From NCBI GenBank assembly GCA_947500585.1, contig CANMSN010000004.1, positions 178,653-242,652 on the forward strand: a stretch of 64,000 nt of DNA, in the 5' to 3' direction. Below, in pieces: positions 25,897 to 35,032 of this stretch. Each line of letters starts with the position of its first letter. Position 1 is the first letter of the stretch. Both the position numbers and the translations under genes were made by a program. Source of the DNA: an uncultured Flavobacteriaceae bacterium. GTDB taxonomy: Bacteria > Bacteroidota > Bacteroidia > Flavobacteriales > Flavobacteriaceae. Below the pieces are notes generated by a model. That model was not told the DNA's origin, did not search any database, and worked only from the letters and a program-made list of their open reading frames with translations.

Positions 25897-26931
25897 TTGA
25901 ATATCAAAAAGAAAACCACCATAAAAGATATTGCTAACGTACTAAATATATCTCCTGCTGCAGTTTCTAAAGCGCTTCACGACGATTCTAGAATTAGTGA
26001 AAAAACAAAAAAAGCGGTAAGACAAATTGCCGAGAACTTAAATTATCAGCCAAATCATTTAGCTAGTGCATTACGTAAAGGAAAAAGTAACTTGGTTGGT
26101 GTTATTGTACCAAGGACTAATAGCAACTTTTTTTCTTCGGTTATTCAAAATATTGAAGAGGTATTAAATAAAGAAGGTTATAATATAATTATTACCCAGT
26201 CTAATGAATCCTACAAAAAAGAATGTGCCAATATTGACACCTTATTATTCACACAAGTTGATGGTATTATAGCATCAATGGCAAATGAGACTGTAGATTT
26301 AGCATATTTTGAAAAAATAAAATCTAAAGGTATTCCATTAATTTTATTTGATCGTGGTGAAAACGATTTGAATGTCGATTACATAGGTATAAACGATTAT
26401 GATAGTAGCCACATGATTGTTGAGCATCTCGTGAATCAAGACTGTAAGCGTATTGCTCATATTGGAGGTTTTAAACGTACTAGAATTTTTAACAACAGAA
26501 TTAGAGGTTATATTGATGCTTTAAAAAAACACAATTTACCTTTAGATAATGAACTTCTCATAGAAAGTAGCTTAACTACTGAAGACGGCAGAGAAAAAAT
26601 GACTGAACTATTAGCACTCAAAAACAGACCAGATGCTGTTTATGTTGCTGGTGATTATGCAGCCTTGGGAGCGCTTCAAATATTAAATGAACAAGATATA
26701 AACATTCCTGAAGACATTGCTTTAGTCGGTTTTGGAAACGAACCGTTTACATCTATGGTAACTCCAACAATTTCAAGCATTAATCAGCATAGTTCGGAAA
26801 TTGGAAAACAAGCTGCTGAAACTTTTTTAAATCACATGAAAAAGAAGACTATTAATCAATCTTTAAATAAAATAATTTTAGATGCAGAGTTAATTATTAG
26901 AGATTCTTCAAACAAAAAAAGCCTTTCTTAA
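25897..26931 (+). CDS. LacI-family regulator of kdgK-eda
   Basis: Regulator of 344 residues with a LacI helix-turn-helix (TIKDIANVLNISPAAVSKALHDDSRI) and a ligand-binding domain. The start is taken as TTG at 25897, giving MNIKKKTTIKD. An in-frame ATG at 25837 would add 20 residues coded by the promoter and operator themselves, so it is rejected. The two operators between this gene and kdgK point to control of kdgK-eda and itself. The ligand is probably KDG or KDPG. The stop codon lies inside the terminator hairpin. Confidence 0.88.
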   Translation: MNIKKKTTIKDIANVLNISPAAVSKALHDDSRISEKTKKAVRQIAENLNYQPNHLASALRKGKSNLVGVIVPRTNSNFFSSVIQNIEEVLNKEGYNIIITQSNESYKKECANIDTLLFTQVDGIIASMANETVDLAYFEKIKSKGIPLILFDRGENDLNVDYIGINDYDSSHMIVEHLVNQDCKRIAHIGGFKRTRIFNNRIRGYIDALKKHNLPLDNELLIESSLTTEDGREKMTELLALKNRPDAVYVAGDYAALGALQILNEQDINIPEDIALVGFGNEPFTSMVTPTISSINQHSSEIGKQAAETFLNHMKKKTINQSLNKIILDAELIIRDSSNKKSLS

Positions 26932-26947
26932 ATTAAGAAAGGCTTTT
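26917..26947. terminator. Bidirectional terminator overlapping the LacI stop codon
   Basis: AAAAGCCTTTCTTAA (26917-26931) and its complement (26933-26947) form a near-continuous 15 bp dyad. The left arm codes the last residues and stop of the LacI gene. The convergent SDR gene ends 32 bp beyond. Confidence 0.8.
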
Positions 26948-26978
26948 GTAATAATTCAATTCAAACAAAGTATTCTAA

Positions 26979-27740
26979 TTAAATTCCTAAAGCTTGCCCA
27001 CCACCAATTTGGATAGTTTCAGCTGTTACAAAAGAGGCATCTTTACTCACTAAAAAAGAAACTACACCAGCCACATCTTCTGGTTGCCCTAATCTTCCAA
27101 GCATAATATTATTTGCCCATGAAGCAAAAACCTCTGGTTTTGTTGCTTTAATTTGAGCATGAAATGGTGTATCTATTGTACCTGGCGATACCGCGTTTAC
27201 TCTAATGCCATATTCAGCTAAATCTTTTGCTAAAGCTCTTGTAATGGCATGAACACCAGCTTTGGATGTTCCGTATATTCCAGCTCCTGGTCCACCAGCA
27301 GTCCATCCAGCATTTGATGTATAGTTAATTATTGAAGGATGTTCTCCCTTTTTAAGAAAAGGAATAGCCGCTCTTGAAGCAAAAAATGTTGAATCAAGAT
27401 TTAAAGCCATTACGAATCTGTAAAATTCAGTAGTCATCTCTTCAAAACGAGATCTTCCACCTAATCCTCCAGCGTTATTTACTAGAACATCTATTTTACC
27501 GTATTTATTACCTATTTTATTAATATTTGAAGTTACTGCTTCTTCGTTTGTAACATCAAATCCATAATATTCAGCAGTGATACCCTCGGCTTTAAGCTCT
27601 TCAATTCTCTTTGCTCCAGCTTCGTCTTCAATACCATTTAAAATTACAGTGTATCCATCTTTTCCAAGTCTTTTTGCTACTTGAAAACCAATTCCTCCTG
27701 TGGCGCCTGTAATTACTGCTATTTTTCCTTTATTACTCAT
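26979..27740 (-). CDS. SDR-family oxidoreductase, probable DEH reductase
   Basis: Short-chain dehydrogenase of 253 residues. The cofactor motif TGATGGIG is at 11-18, NNAG at 88-91, and the catalytic Ser142, Tyr156 and Lys160 are seen in NYTSNAG and IYGTSK. In marine flavobacterial alginate loci an SDR of this kind reduces 4-deoxy-L-erythro-5-hexoseulose uronate (DEH) to 2-keto-3-deoxygluconate. It lies 26 bp after the MFS transporter gene, next to kdgK, eda and the lyases, which fits that role. The cofactor preference is not readable with confidence. Confidence 0.85.
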   Translation of the reverse strand: MSNKGKIAVITGATGGIGFQVAKRLGKDGYTVILNGIEDEAGAKRIEELKAEGITAEYYGFDVTNEEAVTSNINKIGNKYGKIDVLVNNAGGLGGRSRFEEMTTEFYRFVMALNLDSTFFASRAAIPFLKKGEHPSIINYTSNAGWTAGGPGAGIYGTSKAGVHAITRALAKDLAEYGIRVNAVSPGTIDTPFHAQIKATKPEVFASWANNIMLGRLGQPEDVAGVVSFLVSKDASFVTAETIQIGGGQALGI

Positions 27741-27766
27741 GTTATATTTAAAATTTAATTTATTTA

Positions 27767-29065
27767 TTATTTTTCTTTAAGCGGTTCTATTTTTGGACAT
27801 AGTATCCATACAGCTAATAATGCTATTATGGCCAAAATACCTCCAATTAAAAACGCAGAAGTATAGTTCCCGCCTTTTGTCAGTAAGGGTATTAAAAATG
27901 TTAGCCCAAAAGCACCTAATTTAGCTGCTGTTCCTGCAAACCCAGATAATGTTCCTACTATTTTTCCACTAAACATATCACTTGGTAATGTTTGTACGTT
28001 ACCAATGGCCACTTGAAAGCCAAATAGAAGTACTGCCATAATCATTACCGCAATTGTAGCAGATCCTGGTGCTTTTAAAAGGAAGAAACAAGGTATCATT
28101 ATTAAACAACCTAAGGTTATTATCATTTTTCTTGTTTTATTTACTGTCCATCCTGTATTTAATCTATTTTGTGCTAAAAGACCTCCAAACCACGCTCCTA
28201 ACATAGCACCCACGTAAGGCACCCAAGCTGAAAATGCAATTTCTTTTACATTTAAACCAAATACTTCATTAAGATATATAGGAATCCATACTATGAACAA
28301 CCACCAAATAGGATCTATGGCAGCTGAAGCTATTATTACTCCCCAACTTTCTTTATGTTTAAGTAATTTGCCTGTACTAGGGCTATAGCCTTCATCGTAA
28401 TTACCATCTTTATCGATATCTTGATTTTGTTGACCAGTTAGAATATAATTTTTTTCATCTTCGGATAACCAAGGATGTGTTTTTGGTGGTGATTTTACAA
28501 TATATAACCAAGGTAATAACCATAACAAACCAACCAATCCAACACAAATAAATATAGACTGCCAAGATAGATATACAGAAAGCAGCCCTATTATTGGATA
28601 AGCAACAATACCTCCAATAGCAGCTCCAGAGTTGAATATCCCCTGTGCCAAGGCACGTTCTTTTGTAGGGAACCATTCTGCATTGGCTTTTGCCGCACCA
28701 GGCCAGTTACCAGCTTCGGCAATTCCTAAAATTGATCTAAAGATTGAGAAACTTACCATACCTTTTGCAAAAGCATGAATCATGGTTGCTACAGACCAAA
28801 TTCCTATGGATAAAGCAAACCCTATTCTTGTACCTATCCAATCGAATATCTTTCCAAAAATAGTCTGACCCGCAGCATAAGACAAAATAAATATAGCTGA
28901 TATGGTTCCGTATATCGCTTTTGTATCATCTGGTCCCATGTTTGGGAATAATTCCGTAGCTATTTCAGGCCATAGCGCACCAAAGGCTTGTCTATCTATA
29001 TAGTTTATAATTGCGGCTAAAGCTACAAGTCCAACTACCCACCATCTTAATCCTTTAGTCTTCAT
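27767..29065 (-). CDS. MFS transporter, hexuronate (ExuT-like) family
   Basis: Twelve-helix major facilitator of 432 residues. It has the anion:cation symporter signature INYIDRQAFGALWPEI at the start and GIAEAGNWPGAAKANAEWFP in the fourth-helix region, as in hexuronate and galactonate transporters. It probably carries unsaturated monouronate or DEH across the inner membrane. It sits between the GntR regulator gene (38 bp upstream) and the SDR gene (26 bp downstream) on one transcript, so import and reduction would be induced together. Confidence 0.88.
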   Translation of the reverse strand: MKTKGLRWWVVGLVALAAIINYIDRQAFGALWPEIATELFPNMGPDDTKAIYGTISAIFILSYAAGQTIFGKIFDWIGTRIGFALSIGIWSVATMIHAFAKGMVSFSIFRSILGIAEAGNWPGAAKANAEWFPTKERALAQGIFNSGAAIGGIVAYPIIGLLSVYLSWQSIFICVGLVGLLWLLPWLYIVKSPPKTHPWLSEDEKNYILTGQQNQDIDKDGNYDEGYSPSTGKLLKHKESWGVIIASAAIDPIWWLFIVWIPIYLNEVFGLNVKEIAFSAWVPYVGAMLGAWFGGLLAQNRLNTGWTVNKTRKMIITLGCLIMIPCFFLLKAPGSATIAVMIMAVLLFGFQVAIGNVQTLPSDMFSGKIVGTLSGFAGTAAKLGAFGLTFLIPLLTKGGNYTSAFLIGGILAIIALLAVWILCPKIEPLKEK

Positions 29066-29103
29066 CTTTATATTTTATCTTTATCTTTTTTGAGTCTTAA
29101 AAC

Positions 29104-29805
29104 CTAAACATTATAACAATACTGATATAGTGTTTTAAAATGAACTTTCATCTTTTCTTTTGCTAGTTTAGGGTTTTGATCTTTAATAGCTTCAAAAATA
29201 TCTGTGTGTTCTTGTATTCCTTTAAAAGCCTGATTTTCATCACAAACATGATACTTCTCGAAATTGGTAATTATTTCTGGTGTAATGGTTAGCATAAACG
29301 TATTCATGGTGCTGTTACCACTTGCTTTAGCGATAGCCAAATGAAATAATAAATCTTCCTGAACTGCATCTTCATTATTCATAACTTTTTCTGAATAAGC
29401 ATCCAATGTTTGCTTCATGTGTTTTAAATCTTCTTTTGTTCTTCTTAACGCAGCTAATCGTGCCGTTTTTAATTCTAACAAAATTCTAGTCTCAACCAGC
29501 GATTTAAAATCAGGAGTTTCTAAACGTAAAATGTCTTCAATCATACCATTCATAGCAATAACTCCAATATTTGCAACGAATGTTCCACTTTGTGGGATTG
29601 ATTTTAAAAGCCCATAAAATTCTAATCTTTGAATAGCTTCTCTAACATTACTTCTTGTAACTTCAAACTTTTCAGATAACATTCGTTCTGAAGGTAATTT
29701 GTCGCCAGGTTCAAGATTTTTAAGGTTTATTAAATCTCTAATCTTACCTATAATAGTATTTTGTACCTCCTGATTATCACTTATTGTTGCTACTTCTAAT
29801 TTCAT
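29104..29805 (-). CDS. FadR-type GntR regulator of the alginate locus
   Basis: Regulator of 233 residues. The winged helix-turn-helix (LEPGDKLPSERMLSEKFEVTRSNVREAIQRLEFYG) is followed by an all-helical FCD ligand domain (residues about 90-225) with metal-binding type histidines such as HLAIAKASGN. FadR/UxuR-type proteins bind TGGTnnnACCA-like dyads and often sense uronate intermediates. Exactly such dyads occur in triplets at 38413-38450 and 45996-46033, upstream of susC and the lyase region. This protein is the obvious candidate to bind them. It leads the transporter and SDR transcript. Confidence 0.88.
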   Translation of the reverse strand: MKLEVATISDNQEVQNTIIGKIRDLINLKNLEPGDKLPSERMLSEKFEVTRSNVREAIQRLEFYGLLKSIPQSGTFVANIGVIAMNGMIEDILRLETPDFKSLVETRILLELKTARLAALRRTKEDLKHMKQTLDAYSEKVMNNEDAVQEDLLFHLAIAKASGNSTMNTFMLTITPEIITNFEKYHVCDENQAFKGIQEHTDIFEAIKDQNPKLAKEKMKVHFKTLYQYCYNV

Positions 29806-30026
29806 ATACTATAATTTATTTTAAATTTATACAATGAAACCCTGTATTATTGACTTATCAATTGTAAGGTTTTAATTTCAAAATTTTTGTATAAATATTT
29901 TAATAAACAATATGGTTTAATTTTTAAAAAAACTCAAACTTTATCCACTTTTTCTGTTTAAATTATTCTATTTATGGATTTATTGTTTCAAATAGTGTTC
30001 AACTATTTATAAATAATACATTACTT

Positions 30027-30947
30027 TCAATGCGATACTTCCAATTCGTAAAACCTAACCTTAGAATACGAACCTTTATCTCTAGATTGAAAATAGTTAC
30101 CTGCTTTAAAGTAGTTTTCAAAAATGCCCCATCTACGTATATGAATGCTTTCGTATACTTTAAATTCATTACCATTTAAAACGATTACCATTTTACCATC
30201 AGAAATTTTTACTTCTAAAGTAAACTTTCTAAAGCCTACTTCTTGTTCAAAATTAAACCCTTCATCATTATCCCAAGCATCTTCATGAAGTAATTCCTCA
30301 TCGGTCGCGCTCAAGTTTTTAAGAACCTTGGTTTTAACTCTTACTTTGCCGTTATCCCAATAAATCTTTAAAATTGGTGGTGCATTATTATCTTTCTGTC
30401 CGATTAAATCGCGTTGCTCATTAGTTAAACGTCCGTGAATTTGCATAATAATAGTTCTATGGTATTTCCCATCAGAGTCTCTGGTAGTTTCATCCATAGC
30501 CAACTTTCCTTTCATGTATGCACCATCAGCAAACGTCCAATTGGTATTATTATCACCTGGCACCATTTGTTCTCTTAATTCTGACCGTGTATACTTAGTA
30601 TTTGCAGTTTTAGATTCTGTTGGCATTGCATGAAAAACTATAGCGCCTTTAGTAGAGTCTATATACATGTATGGCTTAGCTATTTCATTGTTAGCAAAAT
30701 CAAGTATTTCAGGTGGGTCTATTTCATAAGGTTTTCCCTTATCATTAGTAACTGGTAAAGTTACTTTCCAATGGCTTAAATCTATATTAGGAAGTTTTAC
30801 CTTCTTCTTTTTCTTCTTCTTTTTATTAGATTTTTCAACCTTTACATCCGATTCTGTAACGCTATTTGTGTTTTCTTGACAAATAGCGTTAACAGATATA
30901 AAACCTATTAAAATTGTTATTAATATTTTTTTTCGGAAGTTTTTCAT
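30027..30947 (-). CDS. Alginate lyase, polysaccharide lyase family 7
   Basis: Secreted lyase of 306 residues. A signal peptide (to about residue 23) and a lysine-rich linker (residues 41-51, ten lysines) precede the PL7 jelly-roll domain. Family motifs are YTRSELREQ (Arg121, Arg125) and QIHGR (Gln169, His171), with the C-terminal YFKAGNYFQ segment that holds the catalytic Tyr. QIH is usual for enzymes taking polyguluronate or mixed alginate. It has no lipobox, unlike the other lyases here. It ends the susC-susD-PKD-PKD transcript, so it is part of the uptake operon. Confidence 0.9.
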   Translation of the reverse strand: MKNFRKKILITILIGFISVNAICQENTNSVTESDVKVEKSNKKKKKKKKVKLPNIDLSHWKVTLPVTNDKGKPYEIDPPEILDFANNEIAKPYMYIDSTKGAIVFHAMPTESKTANTKYTRSELREQMVPGDNNTNWTFADGAYMKGKLAMDETTRDSDGKYHRTIIMQIHGRLTNEQRDLIGQKDNNAPPILKIYWDNGKVRVKTKVLKNLSATDEELLHEDAWDNDEGFNFEQEVGFRKFTLEVKISDGKMVIVLNGNEFKVYESIHIRRWGIFENYFKAGNYFQSRDKGSYSKVRFYELEVSH

Positions 30948-30963
30948 TTAACTATAAAATTAA

Positions 30964-32460
30964 TTAAGGTGCCTCGAAAACTTTAACATTATCAATCCAT
31001 GCATCTACTGGTGTAACTGCATAAAACATTACAGCAATTTCGCCACTATCATTTGCAGTAAATGGGATTTGAACTATTGTACCAGCATCATCTGTTGTTG
31101 CATTAAACTTACCCTCGGCTATAAAGCCTTCATGAAATCCTAAATTATTATTAGTGTCATCAGCAGCATCTGCTCCATCAACATATTGACCATCTAAAAT
31201 TAAACCAACTACTCTTCTTCCCCCAATAGGTTCATTACTACTATCACTATCCTGAATAGCATATTGATACTGTAGAATATATGAAGCGTTAGGAGTTAAA
31301 TTAAGTTCTTGATAAGCATATCTAGAGCTAGAAGTTCTCAATTGTCCACCAGATTGACTAGAAGACCATTTAGCTCCTCGAGTTTTACCTCCTGTATCAT
31401 TTCCATCAATATCAAAATCAGAACCATCACTACTTGATCCGAAAGGGTTTGTTTCTCCATCTGTAAAAACACCCCATTTCCAAAAATCTTGACCATCTTC
31501 AAAATCACCATTTAAAAGGGTTGAACTATCAGCTCTATTCATATAAATATTATCTACATATATAGCGGCATAATCATTTGCAGTACCTCCTGTGCCTAAT
31601 TCTAATTTTATTTCATCAAATTGAACAACTGGTGCTGAAAAATCGGTAGCTAAGTCATAATCAAAACTTGCCCACTCACCATCAGTTAAATTGACTCCAT
31701 CTAAAACATAATCTATGGAATTAGCATTATCAACTAAAGTTATTTTTAATATATCTAAGCCTGTTTCAAAATTCGAATGGATATCGAAATGAATACCATC
31801 TACACCAATTCCACCAGCAAAAGCATCCGCTACAACAATCTCATCCAATTCTAAAACTGCAGCATCACCTATTAAACGAGAAAACTCAAGTATAGAATTT
31901 CCAGAATCTAAAGCTATTTCTGATCCTCCGCTCACAGAACTACCAGTGCTGTAACTTACGAAAGAACCGTCAAATTCAAAACCGTTTGTATAAATAGAAA
32001 ATATATTATTTCTACCTTCTTCTGTTGGCGATGAAGGCGCAGTACCAATAGATTCAAACGTATGTTCTACTGTTACACTTGTTGTTTGAACAACATCCGC
32101 AAACCCCTTATCAGATTTTGCAGTTACTGTTATTGTATATGTAACTTCTTCCAGATTATTTGGATAATCGTAAGTAGCCGTACCAGCATCTTCAGTAATG
32201 GTTACTATATCTGTTGTACTATCTGGGTCTCCAAAATCAACTATGTAAGCATCAACACCTAAACCCTGCGGTCTAATAGTAATTATTGTTCCATCTCCAC
32301 TAGCTTTTACTGAAGATGTGGGGATTCCTGGAAAAGTGATTTCAGTAAGCCCTGTACCGCCATTACCTTCATTAGGAACTACAATAGAATCATCGTCTTC
32401 ACATGAAACTATAACACCTGTTATTAGTAAGGCTAATATTCCTTTTTTTAATAAATTCAT
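30964..32460 (-). CDS. PKD-domain surface lipoprotein with C-terminal carbohydrate-binding-like domain
   Basis: Lipoprotein of 498 residues (GVIVSC lipobox, Cys20). Order: a PKD-like domain (about 50-130), a beta-sandwich segment (140-310), and a C-terminal domain (about 315-498) that closely resembles the C-terminus of the next protein upstream. Shared marks include NGDFE, DTGGKT/DTGSKT, RFAYQ/RYAYQ, and the closing DAWIDNVKVF. It lies in the SusE/SusF position, after SusD, so it probably binds alginate at the cell surface. The calls of PKD and binding domain come from sequence pattern only. Confidence 0.8.
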   Translation of the reverse strand: MNLLKKGILALLITGVIVSCEDDDSIVVPNEGNGGTGLTEITFPGIPTSSVKASGDGTIITIRPQGLGVDAYIVDFGDPDSTTDIVTITEDAGTATYDYPNNLEEVTYTITVTAKSDKGFADVVQTTSVTVEHTFESIGTAPSSPTEEGRNNIFSIYTNGFEFDGSFVSYSTGSSVSGGSEIALDSGNSILEFSRLIGDAAVLELDEIVVADAFAGGIGVDGIHFDIHSNFETGLDILKITLVDNANSIDYVLDGVNLTDGEWASFDYDLATDFSAPVVQFDEIKLELGTGGTANDYAAIYVDNIYMNRADSSTLLNGDFEDGQDFWKWGVFTDGETNPFGSSSDGSDFDIDGNDTGGKTRGAKWSSSQSGGQLRTSSSRYAYQELNLTPNASYILQYQYAIQDSDSSNEPIGGRRVVGLILDGQYVDGADAADDTNNNLGFHEGFIAEGKFNATTDDAGTIVQIPFTANDSGEIAVMFYAVTPVDAWIDNVKVFEAP

Positions 32461-32485
32461 AATTTATAGTTTTTTATATTTTTTA

Positions 32486-33469
32486 TTATGGTTTTGGATA
32501 CACTTTAACATTGTCTATGTATGCATCTTGGTCTGTGGAAGCAAAAATGAATATAGCAACCTGACCACTTGCATTAGACGTAAACTCCTTTTTAACAGTT
32601 GTAAAATTAGTATTACCCAAAATATCATCATTTACTTCTTCCATTAAAGGCGTGCTAGCCAAAGCATCGGAGACTTCATCAAAGTGACCATCTAAAATTT
32701 GTAAAGTAATATTACTACCTGGTGTAGCAGCAGATTTTATTGAATACTCATACTCAACAATATACTTAACTGTACGATCAGCTGTAGTTTCTGATACTAT
32801 TAATGGTTGGTAAGCAAATCTTCTACTTCCTGGATTAGTAAGCGTTGATGCAGAAGCTGAAAACTTCATGCCTCCAGTTTTGGAACCAGTGTCTACCCCA
32901 TCATAATTTAACCATGAACCATCACTAGATGTATTAGGAGTTGTAGAACTAAAACCATCTGTACCTATCTGCCCCCAATTAGTATCAAAAGTTTTATTTT
33001 CGAAGTCTCCATTTTCAACTATTGGATCAATAGGCACAAATACATCCCTTATTGCTACCATTTGCGTGTTAATTCCTGATGCATTATTTGCATCAAGTGC
33101 TGTTAATGTTACTTCGTAATCCCCTTCTCCTGCATCAAATTTTACAAACGATACATCTTTTTCTGTTGACGTAGATTCAGTACCACAAACAATAACACCA
33201 TTATCATCTTTTTCACATACTACACCCTCACCAAAATCCCATAGATAATTTGTAGATTCATTAGATTCATTGGTGAATGAAACTATTTTAAAATTCTCTG
33301 GATTTGGTGCGTAACTAAAGTTCGCTTGTGGCAAAGTAAGATCAGGTATAGAACCTGTATCTGGCAAATCAAACTCAAAAGCTTCTTCACAGCTTACCAC
33401 GAAAATTATAGCCAATAGAGCTAACACTAAACTCATAGTGTTTTTTAAAGCATTCAATTTCTGTTTCAT
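32486..33469 (-). CDS. PKD-domain surface lipoprotein (SusE-position)
   Basis: Lipoprotein of 327 residues (IFVVSC, Cys27 region). A PKD domain (about 45-145, with NFSYAPNPEN, NESTNYLWDFGEG and VTLTALDANN) is followed by a C-terminal domain (about 150-327) that is paralogous to that of the 30964-32460 product. It directly follows susD by 21 bp and precedes the longer paralog by 25 bp. It is probably a surface glycan-binding protein of the alginate uptake complex. Confidence 0.82.
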   Translation of the reverse strand: MKQKLNALKNTMSLVLALLAIIFVVSCEEAFEFDLPDTGSIPDLTLPQANFSYAPNPENFKIVSFTNESNESTNYLWDFGEGVVCEKDDNGVIVCGTESTSTEKDVSFVKFDAGEGDYEVTLTALDANNASGINTQMVAIRDVFVPIDPIVENGDFENKTFDTNWGQIGTDGFSSTTPNTSSDGSWLNYDGVDTGSKTGGMKFSASASTLTNPGSRRFAYQPLIVSETTADRTVKYIVEYEYSIKSAATPGSNITLQILDGHFDEVSDALASTPLMEEVNDDILGNTNFTTVKKEFTSNASGQVAIFIFASTDQDAYIDNVKVYPKP

Positions 33470-33490
33470 GTTTTCTAATTTTTTATGTTA

Positions 33491-35014
33491 TTAATAACCA
33501 GGATTTTGATTTAAAAGCCCCTTACTTAAATTAATTTCTCTTGATGGAATTGGCAACAGTAAGTCTCTAGCACTAAAGCTATATCCGTTTTCTGCAGAGT
33601 GCGCACTCAATACAGCATCTGCAACTCCAAATCTTAACAAATCAAAGAAACGTTGATTTTCAAAAGCCAATTCTACTCTTCTTTCCAACAATAATTCATC
33701 TTGTGTTATAACTCCATCAGCATCATCAGCTAAACCAGCACGATTTCTAACAGCGTTGAATGAGCTAAGCGCTTCTGGAGTATTAGCATTACCCGTTCCA
33801 GCCATAATTGCCTCTACATGCATTAACAATACATCAGCATAACGCAATACAATCCAATCATTACCTGCAAGACGAGCATTAGTACCATAAGGAAGATCAG
33901 CATTTGTAAAGTCAGTGCCTTCAGGTAAAAACTTTGCCACTTCAGCTTCTTCTGGTACAGGCTGTTCTAAATCATTTAATAGCTCAGCATCATCACCAAA
34001 AGCAATATATGACACTGCTGTTCTGTTTCCTCCATTCTCATTAAACGCAGCTACTAAATTAGGATTAACCATATTTAATCCATCTTGTCTACCTTGACGT
34101 ATAAAAGAGGTAAATTCAGACGAGAATCCTTGACTTTCATTTGGTTCAGCAAACTCATATCGAACAACAAACATAATTTCGCTGTTCATTTCATTGTAAA
34201 ACACATCGTTAAAATCAGTTTGTAAACTAAAACTTCCATCAGCTATAATAGCCTCACATAAATCTTTAGCTCCAGTATAGTTAGGTGTTGGTTGCGATAA
34301 ATATACTTTTGCTAAAATACCTTGTGCTGCCGCTTTTGAAGCTCTGGCTTTATAGGTATTGTCTAAATTAGCAACTGCTTCCTGTAAGTCTGCAACCATT
34401 TGCTCATATACTACTGATTTAGGTACTCGGGTAAAAAGTAGTTCATCTTCATCGGACTCTGCCACAGCAGTTACCAATGGCACACCTCCTATAGCATCAT
34501 TATCACTTCCATAAAGTCTAACTAAATTAAAATAAGCATAAGCTCTTAAAAATTTAGCTTCAGCTGTATATTTAGCAATGTTTTCTGCATCTGCTGCATT
34601 AACATAATTAATAACATTATTTGCTCTAAAAATAATTTCATACATAGATTGATAATAATCTTCTGATTGTATATTATTTGCATCTGTTACGTACCTATGA
34701 AAATCAGCTCTTGAGCCTTCTAATGTAGCACTTCTTGTATTGTCTGAGCGATGCTCGGTCAAAAGATATTCAAACTGTACCCCTCTATTGAAAGTTGAGT
34801 TACTAGTTGAATTTGGTCTATTTTCATTAACCCCTTGTATGGCATCGTAAATCCCAACAATTCCAGCCAATACATCTTCGTCTGATTGGAAGAAACCATC
34901 AGCAGCAATTGCTGTATCTGGCAGTGGGTTTAAAAACTCATCTGCATCACAAGAAATAAGCATTATTCCTGTTAATGCAACAATTAAATATTTTATATTT
35001 TTTAAATATTTCAT
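33491..35014 (-). CDS. SusD/RagB family substrate-binding lipoprotein
   Basis: Lipoprotein of 507 residues (ISCDADEFLNP, Cys22). It shows the SusD pattern: N-terminal DEFLNPLPDTAI, helical TPR-like segments with AKFLRAYAYFNLVRLYG, and C-terminal ERRVELAFENQRFFDLLRFG ending in LPIPSREINLS. SusD proteins form the lid on the SusC channel and bind the oligosaccharide. It follows susC by 18 bp. With the lyases around it, alginate oligomers are the inferred substrate. Confidence 0.95.
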   Translation of the reverse strand: MKYLKNIKYLIVALTGIMLISCDADEFLNPLPDTAIAADGFFQSDEDVLAGIVGIYDAIQGVNENRPNSTSNSTFNRGVQFEYLLTEHRSDNTRSATLEGSRADFHRYVTDANNIQSEDYYQSMYEIIFRANNVINYVNAADAENIAKYTAEAKFLRAYAYFNLVRLYGSDNDAIGGVPLVTAVAESDEDELLFTRVPKSVVYEQMVADLQEAVANLDNTYKARASKAAAQGILAKVYLSQPTPNYTGAKDLCEAIIADGSFSLQTDFNDVFYNEMNSEIMFVVRYEFAEPNESQGFSSEFTSFIRQGRQDGLNMVNPNLVAAFNENGGNRTAVSYIAFGDDAELLNDLEQPVPEEAEVAKFLPEGTDFTNADLPYGTNARLAGNDWIVLRYADVLLMHVEAIMAGTGNANTPEALSSFNAVRNRAGLADDADGVITQDELLLERRVELAFENQRFFDLLRFGVADAVLSAHSAENGYSFSARDLLLPIPSREINLSKGLLNQNPGY

Positions 35015-35032
35015 GATTACTTCTTTTTTATA

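Noticed and set aside
29990..30008. AAATAGT/ACTATTT dyad after the PL7 gene as terminator of the susC operon
   Set aside because: The stem is 7 bp and A/T only; too weak to call with confidence.
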